Below, piece by piece: positions 11,053 through 22,888 of a stretch of 64,000 nt of DNA (positions are counted from its first letter, which is position 1; each line of letters begins with the position of its first letter). The position numbers and the translations under genes were made by a program. A model generated the notes under the pieces. The model ran no database searches, was not told the DNA's origin, and saw only the letters and a list, made by a program, of their open reading frames with translations. The stretch covers positions 2,976,001 to 3,040,000 of the forward strand of contig JANFAH010000003.1 of NCBI GenBank assembly GCA_024663395.1, written 5' to 3'. The DNA is from Pisolithus tinctorius (taxonomy: Eukaryota; Basidiomycota; Agaricomycetes; Boletales; Pisolithaceae).

Positions 11053-12504
11053 TCAATCCACTTTTTCGTACTGCGGACGCAGTCCCCCCAACAAATCCAA
11101 TGCGACAAGCAACTCCTTGCGAGCCTGCTCCACATCCTCGTAGTCCAACGATGATATCGCAAACCGACAATGTTTCTGAGCCATTGCTACCATGGATGGA
11201 GACAGCTCCGATGCTGGCACAGGAGGTGGTAGCGGTGGCAGAACGGCGGCATGTATAGGATGGGATGGCAAAGCAACTGGTGAAACAGGAGATACGAATG
11301 TTTCTGCAATGCCGTCACGGGTGTCTAACATACAGGGGGTTGCATATTCGGGGACTGGCGGACCAGTGGGCACGAAACCTGGAGGCAGCGTGACGTCCAA
11401 TCGGGGAGAATGCCGGCGAGGAGGTGAAGTCGATGGTGGTTGTGTCCGCCCAGCTGTAGCTCGAGGCGGCGAGCCGGAAATCGGCGTCGATCTTTGAGAG
11501 ATTTCGTCTTGCTCCCCGATACCCTCTAAGGCATGCTCGTGAGTTAACTCATAACCAGGTGTAGCGGTCGTGCTCCACCGCCCTGGAGTGAGCACCTCCT
11601 CATCTCGCCGTCCATCACCGTATATCGGGACATCATTTGCTCGGGTGATGTCAGCAGCGGGTAACTGAGGTGGAGGGGAATGCCGCTTGGGAGATCGATA
11701 CAGACCCGTTGACGGAGAGGGATCACGGAATGTTTTGGGCGGTGTGGTAGGAGGTTGTGAGACAGGAGAGAGCGGTTCTGTGGACGTTGGGGGCTGCAAG
11801 GGAGCAGCTAGTTCCGCAGTGACAAGCTCCGGATCTACCTTGGGTGCTGCGGGGCCCGGATTTGGCTTGCGCCCTTCTCGGAAGGCCTTGGCAATATCTG
11901 CTGCTTTCCACTGCGCATATCGCAGCTTGGATTCTGTCTGGACGAACGTGAGGACGGCCAACAAGCTGAGGCAGGAGACGTACTGCTTCTGAGACTTCTG
12001 ACTTGGGAAAAATCTTGAGCACTTCGAAGAAATTTGAAGCAGCAAGGAACTTTTTCGCTGTAGACCTGTAGGTCGTTAGCTCAGATATCACTACGGAATG
12101 AGTGACCGCTCACTTGTTCGCTCTGCCCGCTCTGTCTTCGTCATCAGCCATCTTGAAGACCTTCAAGGCGAAGTTTTCGACGTATGCTGCACTTGCAGCT
12201 TCCATATCTATCGCATCATTTGGACCTATCTCGTTCTTGAGACGTTCGAGTGCTGTAAGGAGACCAAAGAGGAGTGTGCGAGATGCAGCGTCCTTGGCCT
12301 TGAGTGAGATGCCCACTTGGGCTGCGTAGTATGCACCTGTGGTGGTGATGTCAACACCATCGTCGATCAGGCGCTGATCGGCAGAATAGTAGACGTACAC
12401 CAATAGGCGATAACGGGTTCTCGTTCAACGAGTTCTTCCGCGCGCTGGAGGAATGGGGCTATTGCCTTGAGCCCCACGGAAACGGGTGGCAAACCAAGAG
12501 CCAT
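11053..12504 (-). CDS. VTA1: Vta1 homologue, ESCRT/Vps4 cofactor
   Basis: Four exons (12399-12504, 12114-12336, 11984-12065, 11053-11937) with introns of 62, 48 and 46 nt give 431 residues. The N-terminal tandem-MIT domain is clear: FLQRAEELVEREPVIAYWC, then AYYAAQVGISLKAKD, AKKFLAASNFFEVLKIF and YAQWKAADIAKAFREGR. A proline-rich linker of about 220 residues follows. The C-terminal helical hairpin (FAISSLDYEDVEQARKELLV) is the part that binds and activates the Vps4 ATPase. Vta1 promotes ESCRT-III disassembly during multivesicular-body sorting. The first donor is GTACGT and reconstitutes the conserved WCAYY junction, which decided the exon boundary. Confidence 0.93.
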
Positions 12505-14978
12505 GACTAGTGTTGTCAGGAAGTATTTGGATGTAGTAGATTTGTCACTGAGTGAGATACAACTTAGTATTCGACGGCGTTCTTCTTGGTGGGTTTATAT
12601 ATGTCCAAGCAGTCCGACCTCGACTTTGGAGTGTGGACAGAAAACCACAGCTTGATGAAAGGGCGGAGCAAGCCCAACACGAGGCGGCGGCTGTTTCACG
12701 TCGTCTTGTGGATTGTTGGTGGATGGTGCCCTCCTACAGCTCTCTTCCTTTGTTGCAGATATCCAGTCGAATCTGGAGGTTCGTTGGCAAACTCTATCAA
12801 AGCGCTGGGGGCCAAATTCGAGGGTGGTGACTGCAATTGCCACTATCTGCCCCCCGGTAGAGATCTCTGTGTGTCGATGACTTCATAGACAACGTCGCCG
12901 AGCACCAAAGATTTAGCTTGCCCGCATGAAACACAGCATGCGCACGCGACCACAAAAGCACTGCTAGGCCACACACGTTATGTCGGTCCCAATCACACAG
13001 ATGATATCTCCATTTTGTGGCATATGAATCCAGTGTGGACCAGATCCCAGCGCTACATCGGACTATTGTACTCCCCACTGCCTCACTGCATGGCCGCCTC
13101 GAGGCCAACACCCCGCCTGCAATCCACCACTACTGCCCGACCGGCTGGTTGACTTATGGGGTATAACAACAGGAAGGCAACCTCATGGCTGGCGACCTTA
13201 TTATCCCTCCGAGTGGCGCATGACATGGAAACCTTTTCTTTTTGTGCCGCTACGTCTATGCAGGAAGATTACAACGTGTTTTCGGACCTCTACCCCACAG
13301 CCGTAAAGAGCGACGTCATCGACTTCCATCTGATGACTTGACGAGTACAGGAAGTACATAGCAAAAACCTACAAACCACGCACCCATATTACGTGCGGCA
13401 GCGGTCCAACCAGGTCACTTGCCTTTTGGCATACTTATAGGTGCTAATAGGCCCTTTCCTGGGAAACGAGTGACTTTCAACATCCATCATCATCGGCCGG
13501 AGCTTTCCAGTATTCGATCAACTACGTCCAACCCTGCCAATTACCAATATGCCGGCTATGAAAGTCGCCATATGACAGCAAGGCTTCGGAAAGCATCTGG
13601 AAAATTCCCCAGCCCTTCCGGGTCACGGTGTGTAAGATGACTTACCCCATGACGGATCGATGTGGGGAGTGACGTCGTGGTGGATACTAATACCTTCTCT
13701 CGCTGATGGAACAACGGTTTCTCGCTGGGAAACGTATAGTCCGACTGTGGCCGCTGGGAAGGCTAGTGCATGGTGAATATGCAATTGATGCCCCACTCGC
13801 GGACGTCTTAGCGGATGTATTTAATCTGCTTGATTTAGTACGGTGCCCGCAATCCAGCGTCCTTAGGAGCGGGCTTGTCTTACGCAATGAGGTGGACTCT
13901 CATCGTATTCTCATCGAAGTATAGAGCACTGTACATGTACCAGTAAAACGGGCATTGGTCGCCCCGGTTATCCTGTGAATACAAAACACGCTTCGTGGCG
14001 CTTCGTGGACACCCTCGCTAGTTATCGATATTTCACTGTGTATTTGCCCACCGGAATGTTGGCATAAGGGATGTCCACTTTCCCCCCTTCTCCCATTGCG
14101 ACATGGGAGAGATTACACCTGCACAGAGTCCACAAGACTGGGGTCATGCCGAACACGGTCACAGCGAGTTTGCAACAGATCATGGGGACCCAACTGAGAA
14201 TAAGGTCAGTGGGACGGATATGAAACACGGACAGATGGGGTTCACGGCCCCAAAAGCTAAGAAGCGCATACTAACCATGGAGCCGATAGATAAACTCGAC
14301 GCACAATGTCATTGATTGATCACAAGAAAGTTGAGGACAAGCCGTGATCTCGGGTTTCATCGCACCCTAAAAATAATTAGCTCGTGGTGACCGAGCCGGA
14401 AGAATTGTAAGGCTGAGATCAAACGTATTGAGGTATAGCTTCGTGCGTAGCCAGCTCTCAAGTCACCTCCTACAATCACTGGCTCGGATTCGGTGAGTCG
14501 TACCTTGGTTGCGATGCCGAAATAGTAGGTACCGGGTTCGTTATCGAAGGCCCTATGCATGCTTGCGGAGACCTGATGAAAAGCGGCCGAATTTTATAAT
14601 AACCCCAGGTCCGGTGCAAAGTGATAGCCAATTTGCTGTAGCAGTCAATCCGTTAACTCACGCCACGCCACACCTGCGAACTTCTGCATCATACACAAAG
14701 TTCGCGGCCACCATAAAAGGAGAGCTCCAGGGGAGTGTTGAATAGGGTGACATCAGCAGCTGCTCCTGGCGGGAAGCTACCACATGTGCTTATGGATTAG
14801 GGGTCATGACCAGCAGCACGATATGTGGTGTCTGCGCCACAGTACATCAAACCTTGCATTGTGGTACCTTATCGTACTGCAAATACATACATGGCTGAGT
14901 GCGAAGTGGTGATACAGGGAAGAACGGTGTTCGGACTCAGCAATGTGTAAGAGCCACGCCTGCGACCGAACCTCGGCA
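12505..14978. other. 2.5-kb gene-poor stretch
   Basis: This is one of the largest stretches in the window without a supported gene. Short ORFs occur on both strands (12595-12843 -, 12797-13111 -, 13706-13924 +, 14103-14315 +, 14357-14560 -). None shows a recognisable domain or a convincing exon chain. A small multi-exon gene like the UBL5 gene next door could be hidden here. Pieces around 14022-14110 and 14480-14560 on the minus strand look protein-like but cannot be assembled by eye. Confidence 0.4.
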
Positions 14979-15424
14979 TCAGTAAAGTTCAAGGCTCATT
15001 CCATCGTGGATTTCGTAATCCCTGAGGGTGATGTGGTCCTTATAGAAAGTGTACCTGAAAAGAGTCCATGTCAATAAACGGTAATCGAGCGAAGGCATCA
15101 GAGAAAAATGGGGGAGCGCCACCACTCCGTCCCACTTAAATTAATCCACGGGGAGCACATAGAAGAAGAAATTTACCATTTCTTCAATTGGATCTTCCTG
15201 TAGTCAGTGCCGGTTTGCGCGCCAATAAGCTTCTTCAAATCGCCGACCGTGTCATCGGGACTACACTTGACACGGACTTCATGAACAAATGTCAGAACCG
15301 GGCTGCAAAAGGCGACTGTTACACACCTTTCCGTCCCAGGCGATCATTAGCTATAACCTTTGGATCTGTTAGCTACCTACCATCGTCATGCCACGCAAGG
15401 ATTACTGACCTCGATTAATGCCAT
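14979..15424 (-). CDS. HUB1: Ubiquitin-like modifier Hub1/UBL5
   Basis: Four small exons (15410-15424, 15327-15357, 15177-15276, 14979-15054) join in frame to 73 residues, the exact usual length of UBL5/Hub1. The signature is unmistakable: [18 protein letters not shown], then YRKIQLKKW, then [16 protein letters not shown] and an end of LELY. As in the family, there is no C-terminal Gly-Gly, so the protein acts by non-covalent binding. Hub1 binds the spliceosomal protein Snu66 and modulates 5' splice-site choice, including weak or non-canonical sites. That is interesting in a window with several non-GT introns. The first exon encodes only five residues. It diverges from RSC9 across 143 bp. Confidence 0.95.
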
Positions 15425-15567
15425 GAGTGACGTCTACAGATAAGATGCACTATGATGCCAACGGGCGTGACAGGTTTGTCTGTGACCTCTATGTCACATG
15501 TGACGGACATGTGATCTCCTACCATGCTGGTACTGAAGGCCTCATATGTTATCGACGCAGTGCACGG

Positions 15568-17591
15568 ATGGCGTTGCAAACACCAGTTAGAGCGGGGACC
15601 GCGACGCCGGGGTACTATCGTGGGTACGCTCAACCGGCAACCCAGAGAGTGGGACCAAATGTTACCGATGACTATGAACGTACGTTACTTTTCGTCTCTG
15701 GGATGTCCCGCTCAAGATATGTCTTCAAGGGTGGTACACCGACGCAACGCCCAGCAACCGAATGGTACTCTCTCTTCGCTGTGGTATACACACCGAGATA
15801 GGATGGGCGCTTGATCGGCTGCACAGGCTTTGCACGAATGACCAGTTCGCTCTCAAAGCCATTCCAGGTCTGACTGAAGCACTTTTCGAATGGCCCGAGT
15901 GGTATGTCACGGAGGGACATCTGGAGTCCGAAGGTTGTTCTTTCTTTACTTCCTCAACGGTCGCAGAGAAGAAACGCCGGCATGCAGTGGAGTCGCTCTT
16001 CATCCTACGCAACTCAGTCGTGAACGAGCCTAATGTCCATGAGCTTGCAAACCACTCTCGGACGCAACCACTGCTTTTCCGCGCCCTCACTAATCTCGAT
16101 TTGGATGCTGAAACTAACAATGAATTTCTCCTGAACACTATAGAGCTCCTGCAAGCTATCTCCCCGAGCGTGGTACTACCCACTCCATCCGCAGACGAGA
16201 AGGATCCCCTTGCTGGGCTACTGCACATAGTAGAACATTCTTCCAACCGGTCTTTGATCATTGCGACTCTCACTCTTCTTGGCCAGCTATTTTCCAACAC
16301 TTCAAATTTACCCCGCCTGCAGGCTGAATCCCCTGCTCTGTCTGCCTCGATACGATACCTTCCGCTCTTCGTTGATAAAGCTTTGGTGGAGGCATCCCTT
16401 AATTACCTCTACGCTCATCTTTCACATCCACCAATGGTAAAGTCTTTTTTTCATCACCACCTGATGCCAAGCGCACTTCGCGTTCTTGTGAGTCTCCTAT
16501 TGTCGGAGCAAGTGGAAGAGACGGTGTCGCAAGACATTTCTTTCCCCGCAAAGACGGTCCCCGCGGTTACAATGGTTACACCTGACCATGATTTGACGCG
16601 GGAGGAATTGGACCGCCTTCTGCCAATGCCAGAACCTCAACGCTGTTACGAGTGGTACGTCAAACGCATTATCGATTTGATGCTGTATTTGACCCAAGAG
16701 ATCAGGATGCGAACGATGTTCGTGGCTAAACCAGAAGGTGAAATGACTCAAGTTGATTTCTGGAACCTCTACAAGGATGCGTTTACACCGCACGTCGAGC
16801 GTTTTCCTGTTCTGGTTGCTTCTGACGTCATCAAGAACGTGAATGTAGTATTTCCCCAAGCCCAGGCGATGGTACTTCCGGGCCCTCCGCAACGGTTCGT
16901 TGTGCGAGGGGTTGACCGACGGAAAGAAGCACAAGACAGCCCAAGGTTCAGATGTCAGTGGGACAAGTCTCAATGTTCGGTCCCAGCATTTGGGTCTGTG
17001 GGTGAACTATACGATCACCTTCTCCAACATATAGATGCCCTCGGGGTTACCGAACCAATATGTCTGTGGTCAACGTGTTCCGTCTCGCTTTCCAAGGCAT
17101 CCCTGAGGTCGCATGTCTTAACCCACATTCCTAGCGCACAACTCCCAGCGAAACACGCTTCACAAGATGAAATGGTGACTCTTTCACTAACCGACGAGGT
17201 GTATCCTATCGTAGACCCGACTCGGCGGGATCTGCCGCCGCTACGCAATGCAACTATCACTTTCCGTCGACCTGTTGCTGATCCACCTTCTACATCACTC
17301 ACGGCATTGCTTATCATCCGCATTCTCTTCCGCACCTCCTTTGTCGCAACAGACCTGGCTCCACGTGCGGATGGTGAACGATTTGGTTTCCCAGGGGTTG
17401 TTGTGGAAGATGAGGGGGATAATGTTACAAACGAGGAATACGCGTACGAGGTTGAAGGAGAGAGAAGGGGCAGACGTGCATTCGTGGGTGTCAGGAGAAT
17501 GATGGAGGATGTGAGGATTAAAGATGAAGCACTCATGAGTTGGATAGTGGAAATGAGCCATGCGGCATATGACGGTTTGCCTCAGTCGTGA
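15568..17591 (+). CDS. RSC9: Rsc9 subunit of the RSC chromatin remodeller
   Basis: Two exons (15568-15679, 15730-17591) with a 50-nt intron (GTACGT...CAAG) give 657 residues. The junction restores the continuous segment WYTDATPSNRMVLSLRCGI before the helical, armadillo-like body (LDRLHRLCTNDQFALKAIPG, EWPEWYV). The C-terminal third has an RFX-like region and two C2H2-like motifs: CQWDKSQC...H and CLWSTC...RSHVLTH. This arrangement is typical of basidiomycete RSC9. Rsc9 sits in the abundant nucleosome-remodelling complex RSC and helps target it to promoters. The start is limited by the divergent UBL5 gene 143 bp upstream. A slightly different first exon remains possible. Confidence 0.85.
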
Positions 17592-19038
17592 ATGGCGATG
17601 GAGACAGGAGCCGAGCCCTCCCCCCCATTCCAGGTGCAGGGCTTACCGTCGGCCGCTGGATCCCGAGGTGTCAGCGGTGTCATAGGGCATCCTCGCATTT
17701 ATCTTCAGAACATGTCACACCGATAGTCTAAAAAGTCGTCCTAACGAGCTCACTTCTCGACAGAATTTGACCGGGATTTCTACAATGCAGCTTTTCGATA
17801 ACGAAGACCGCCATGGACAGCCCTCTTAAAGAGTAGAGGGAAAGCAGTCAATATAAAGCATGCTTACACCTACTAGTATTGTCGTCGAATAACTGACTGA
17901 GAGTCACTGTTATCAACTGGCCCCTTTACCGCGCGAAAGATGTGCCCTGGACGACAACATTGAAGCGCGCATACCCACTCCGTTTCACAGTGTACCAGCG
18001 GAAACGCGGCAAGCTGGGAGGTGGTAAATACGCCGGTCAGTAGCAAAAACAGGTCGGCACGTCGTCTGTACTGGAGTGTACTGGCGATGGCCAGGCCTTA
18101 ATAGTGCGATTTATGATCGCGGGATAGTTACGGACTGCTGTAAACTGTGGTTCCGTAATTGCTTCATCTCCGCCAGCGTCTGCTTATTGGCGACCTTATC
18201 TTGTACCTCAACTTATCTGGGTTTGCCATCCCGCCACGGTAGGTCCGCAGATATCTTCAAGTTTTTCCAGAATGTAACATAAACTATGGGAACGGGCTTG
18301 GTCGCATCGGAGGTATGGGAGTCGCCGCAATCCCTCGGTCTGGAAAATCCTATTAGACACAATACTTGGCGGGTCCGACACTGATACCTGTTTTACCAGA
18401 AATTGTGACTATACCATTAGCGATCGTAGCCGGTTTCGTCCGAATCTCGCCGTAAACGTGCCGGCGTGACAAGAGCGGATCATGCTGCGGGGATGCAACG
18501 CTGCGCCGGATTCCGGGTGTCGGTGAATCGATGACCTACATACATTCCACAATGCAGCACCAACCACGGTGTTGCAGCCAACGGAATAGTGGGTGGAGTT
18601 GATGGCGCCTACTAGTTGCACAGCTTCAAAGTTGCTTCAAAGTCTAAAAGTTTGGATCGGTCGCGTTTGCCCAAAAGAGGCAGGTGAAAAAAGTTTTTCA
18701 CCTCGATAAGCAGAGGTTAGGGTGCGTCCCCGAGCATGAAATCGAGTTTAAAGTTGAATGGCTGTTGTTCGCTCAACAAACATGTCTGAGAGCCGGCGAA
18801 CCGTGCACAGAGACTATCCTAATCCAAAAATTAGTACAAGACATGCATAGACAGCCTGATACACTCTTATCGGTGAGTTCCAGCCGTCGATAGGCTATCT
18901 CCTCCAAAAGTGTTAATCGACTCGGTGAACGAACCTGGCTCGGTGAATACCCGTAGCTTTTATCCCGGTTTTTCCCTCCAAATTCTCCCTCATCCTCTCA
19001 GCCTGCCAACAGCACCGAGCCAGAATTCTGCGATACAC
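17592..19038. other. Intergenic stretch, no supported gene
   Basis: About 1.4 kb between RSC9 and GCV2. ORFs such as 18076-18282 (+), 18409-18621 (-) and 18684-18893 (+) show no domain or codon-like pattern. The right end should hold the GCV2 promoter. Nothing else is recognisable. Confidence 0.35.
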
Positions 19039-22000
19039 ATGGCAGCCCTGCGTATTGCATCTGCTCGTCTTAGGCAAACCGCCCTCTGGTCTGTCCCACC
19101 CCGAACCCCTCTTTGCAGGCGGTGGCTGGCGACGGCCAGATCTCCTGCCTCCCTCTTCGAGTCGCTCGACACTTTCACAGATAGGCACATAGGTCCTGAT
19201 GACAGCGAAACTGCCTTCATGCTGTCGCAGCTGGGCTACGACTCAATGGATGAATTCCTCAATGCGACTGTTCCCCCGATGATTCGCATTACCAGCACTA
19301 CTATCAGTGATAGTTCCATGCCCGCTCTGAGTGAATCGGAACTTCAAGCTCGTGCCAAGTTACTCGGTAACAATAACTCCAAGTTCAAGAGTTACATCGG
19401 AATGGGATACCATAATGCAGTAGTACCTCCAGTCATACTTCGCAACGTAGGTCATATGCGACTGGAGCGTATCTTTTCACTTTTTAAACGTTGATTTAGG
19501 TCATAGAGAACCCTGCCTGGTATACTCCATACACTCCATATCAGCCGGAGATCGCTCAGGGTAGGTCACACGACCACACCAGCACGATCTTCTGTTAACT
19601 CCGAACAGGTCGTCTGGAGTCTCTAGTCAATTACCAGACCATGATCATGTCGCTGACGGCTATGGACATTGCCAACGCGTCCCTCTTGGACGAGGCAACA
19701 GCGGCCGCCGAAGGAATGGTCATGGCATACGTCAATTCTAACCAAAAAAGGAAGACTTTTTTTGTAGACCCGGGAGTTCTTCCGCAGACTATTGCTGTCC
19801 TGCGGACACGTGCCAAAGGTTTCGGCATCCAATTGGTTGTTGGGGACGCCATCACCGCACTCAACGACGATGGTGTACGCGCAGACCTTTGTGGTGTTCT
19901 GCTTCAATATCCCGACGTTAATGGTCGGGTCACTGACTATGCAGCGCTCACTAAAGAGGTGCATGCGACGGGGGCGTTGCTTGTCTGTGCGACAGATTTA
20001 CTTGCTTTGACACTATTGACCCCTCCTGGCGAATGGGGGTGCGATATCGTCCTCGGAAACTCTGCACGTTTTGGCGTTCCAGCTGGGTATGGCGGCCCCC
20101 ACGGCGCTTTCTTTGCCGTGACGGAAAGTTTGAAGAGGAAGATGCCTGGAAGGTTGATAGGGCGTAGCAGAGATACCCTGGGCAATCCAGCATACAGACT
20201 GGCATTGCAAAGTGAGTGGACCTCGTAGTGCACGCCTTTGTGTGCTCACCCGTCATTCATCAAGCTCGAGAACAACATATCCGTCGTGAAAAGGCCACTA
20301 GTAACATCTGTACCAGTCAAGCCCTTCTCGCGAACATGGCGGCTATGTACGCTGTCTACCACGGTCCCGTCGGCCTCACTCGCATAGCAAAGAAAGTCCA
20401 TTTCTTTACCCAGCTCCTCAAGATTGCTGTCGAACGGCTTGGGTTCAAGGTTGTCAACGACACGTTCTTCGACACTCTAACAATAGATGTGTCCTCCGTG
20501 TGCAAGAACGCAGAAGTTGTCCACGCTGCAGCTGCTCTAAAGCATATCAATCTGCGTAGGATCGACGGTTCGCACGTTGGCGTCACCCTGGATGAGTCAG
20601 TATCACGGGACGACCTGAATGTCCTTGCGAATATTTTTGCTATCTCGGCGTCTAGAGCTTGTGGCTCCCTCGCAGACCTCCCACAGCCAGTGAGCCCTGG
20701 GTACCCCGAACCCCTCGCTCGCACCTCAGAGTTTCTACCCCATCCTGTTTTCAACAAACACCATTCGGAAACGGAGATGCTGAGATATATATTCCATCTC
20801 GCATCCAAGGATTTATCCCTTGTCCATGCAATGATCCCGTTGGGTAGCTGCACGATGAAGCTTAACAGCACTTCGAGCATGATTCCTCTCACGTGGCCCG
20901 AGTTCAGTAATGTGCATCCATTTGCCCCGATTAATCAAGTCAAGGGTTATAAGCAAATTATTGAGGTGTGTGAATGTCACGCTTGTCACTTCTCATACCC
21001 ACATTCATGCTATTACCAGGAACTCGAGGCCGATCTTTGCAGGATTACCGGATTTCATGCGTGCTCTGTCCAGCCTAATTCCGGTGCAGCGGGCGAATAC
21101 ACAGGTTTGACAGTGATACGGGCATATCATGAATCTCGTGGCGAGGGTCACCGGGACATCTGTCTGATTCCTCTGAGCGCGCACGGTACTAACCCTGCTG
21201 TATGTGTTTTGTATCCCCTACCCATCGATGTCCAACTGATATTCCCTGGTGACAGTCGGCCGTAATGGCTGGTTTGAATGTTGTTGCAGTCAAGACTCAC
21301 GCCGACGGTAACCTTGACCTTGCAGACTTGAAAGAGAAAGCAGAAAAGCACAAAGACAATTTAGCGGCGTTTATGGTGGGTATTCATATGCTGTCTCGGA
21401 GCCCGTCTGACCTGTATTAGATCACGTATCCTTCAACGTTTGGCGTTTTTGAGGACGGTGTTACTGAGGCTTGCAAGATCATTCATGAACATGGTGGTCA
21501 GGTTTATCTGGATGGCGCAAACCTCAATGCTCAGGTTGGTTTGACAAACCCCGCAGTATGCGGTGGAGATGTCTGCCATCTTAACCTTCACAAGACATTC
21601 GCAATGTTAGTGCTCCATGTGTTTCGGTCAAATCATGATTAAACAGTATTTACTGCAGTCCCCACGGAGGCGGTGGCCCCGGAGTAGGGTATGACTTGCC
21701 TTGCAACCTAATTCTTCGATACTCATTTCCGATGTCAGGCCCATTTGCGTTGCCAAGCATCTTGCACCATTCCTTCCCAGGCACCCTCTGGTCGAGACTG
21801 GCGGCTCCAAGGCCATCGATGCCGTTTCTGCTGGACCGTTTGGTAGTGCATCGATTCTACTCATTTCTTGGGCTTATATCAAAATGCTGGGCGGAGACGG
21901 TCTCTCCCAATCGACCAACGTCGCATTGCTCAACGCCAACTATATGGCAAGCCGCCTTACGGGACACTATACGTTGCGATTCAAGAACAGGAACGGCCGC

Positions 22001-22718
22001 GTTGCTCACGAGTTGCTGATCGATCTCGCTGAGTTTGACAAGGCTGCTGGTCTTAAAGTCATGGACTTTGCAAAGCGTCTCCAGGTATGAAGAGGAGTAG
22101 AGCGCTTTTGTCGGTGAGCTGACCAGCTGGTTCGGCTAGGACTATGGTTTCCATCCACCTACATGCTCGTGGCCCATATCCACGTGTATGCTCATTGAAC
22201 CCACTGAATCGGAGACACTTGAGGAGATAGACAGGTGCGTGCGACACATCTGCGTCATTGCTTAGCTGACGCTGCGCAGATTCTGCGATGCTATGATTCA
22301 AATTCGTCGAGAGGTTGAAGACATTATTTCTGGAAAACAACCTCGGGACAACAATCTTTTGAAGAATGCCCCACACCCGCCGTCAGCGATCATTGTCTCC
22401 GATAAGGAGTGGAATCGGTGAGACCGTTAGTTTTGTTCCTGGCTTAGGCTGATCATGCATTCAGTCCGTATACTAGGGAGCAGGCTGTTTATCCCATGCC
22501 GTGGCTGCGGGAGAAGAAGTTCTGGCCCAGTGTCGGTCGCATAGATGATAGTAAGTCATCACTACCCATGTTACCTATGAACCTCTGAGCGAACGGTCCA
22601 AGCTTATGGTGACCTTAACCTTATTGTGAGTTCTCTAGTTTGCCGCTGTCGACGAGCTGCTGACTCCGTTTCTCCCCAGTGCGACTGCCCATCAGTGGAG
22701 GAATTAGCTTCGTCTTGA
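19039..22718 (+). CDS. GCV2: Glycine dehydrogenase (decarboxylating), glycine cleavage P-protein
   Basis: Fourteen exons read in frame to 1004 residues, the normal size of the mitochondrial P-protein. Boundaries: 19039-19446, 19500-19560, 19609-20211, 20265-20965, 21020-21199, 21256-21375, 21421-21605, 21659-21688, 21739-22084, 22140-22234, 22280-22417, 22465-22550, 22603-22625, 22680-22718. The N-terminus is basic and hydroxylated, a mitochondrial targeting sequence. Landmarks are [38 protein letters not shown], the PLP-lysine region [18 protein letters not shown], and the C-terminal [17 protein letters not shown]. It decarboxylates glycine and passes the aminomethyl group to the lipoyl H-protein. 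It is a known neighbour of mushroom A mating loci. It converges on the PPR gene, 170 bp away. Confidence 0.97.
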
Positions 22719-22888
22719 TTCATTTTACCGGGTTTTAAAGTAGACTTTGAGGTGATCATAGTGGTTTTTAGGCTCTAGGACACCTGTAGAATGCGTAATG
22801 TTCAACCACCACGCACTGTATGTTTATACCACAGACACGATTACCAGTTTGGTATTGCCTTTGCAATGAAACCATCTACGAACAAATA

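Noticed and set aside
14804..14992. 62-residue minus-strand ORF next to UBL5
   Set aside because: It overlaps the last UBL5 exon in another frame and has no domain.
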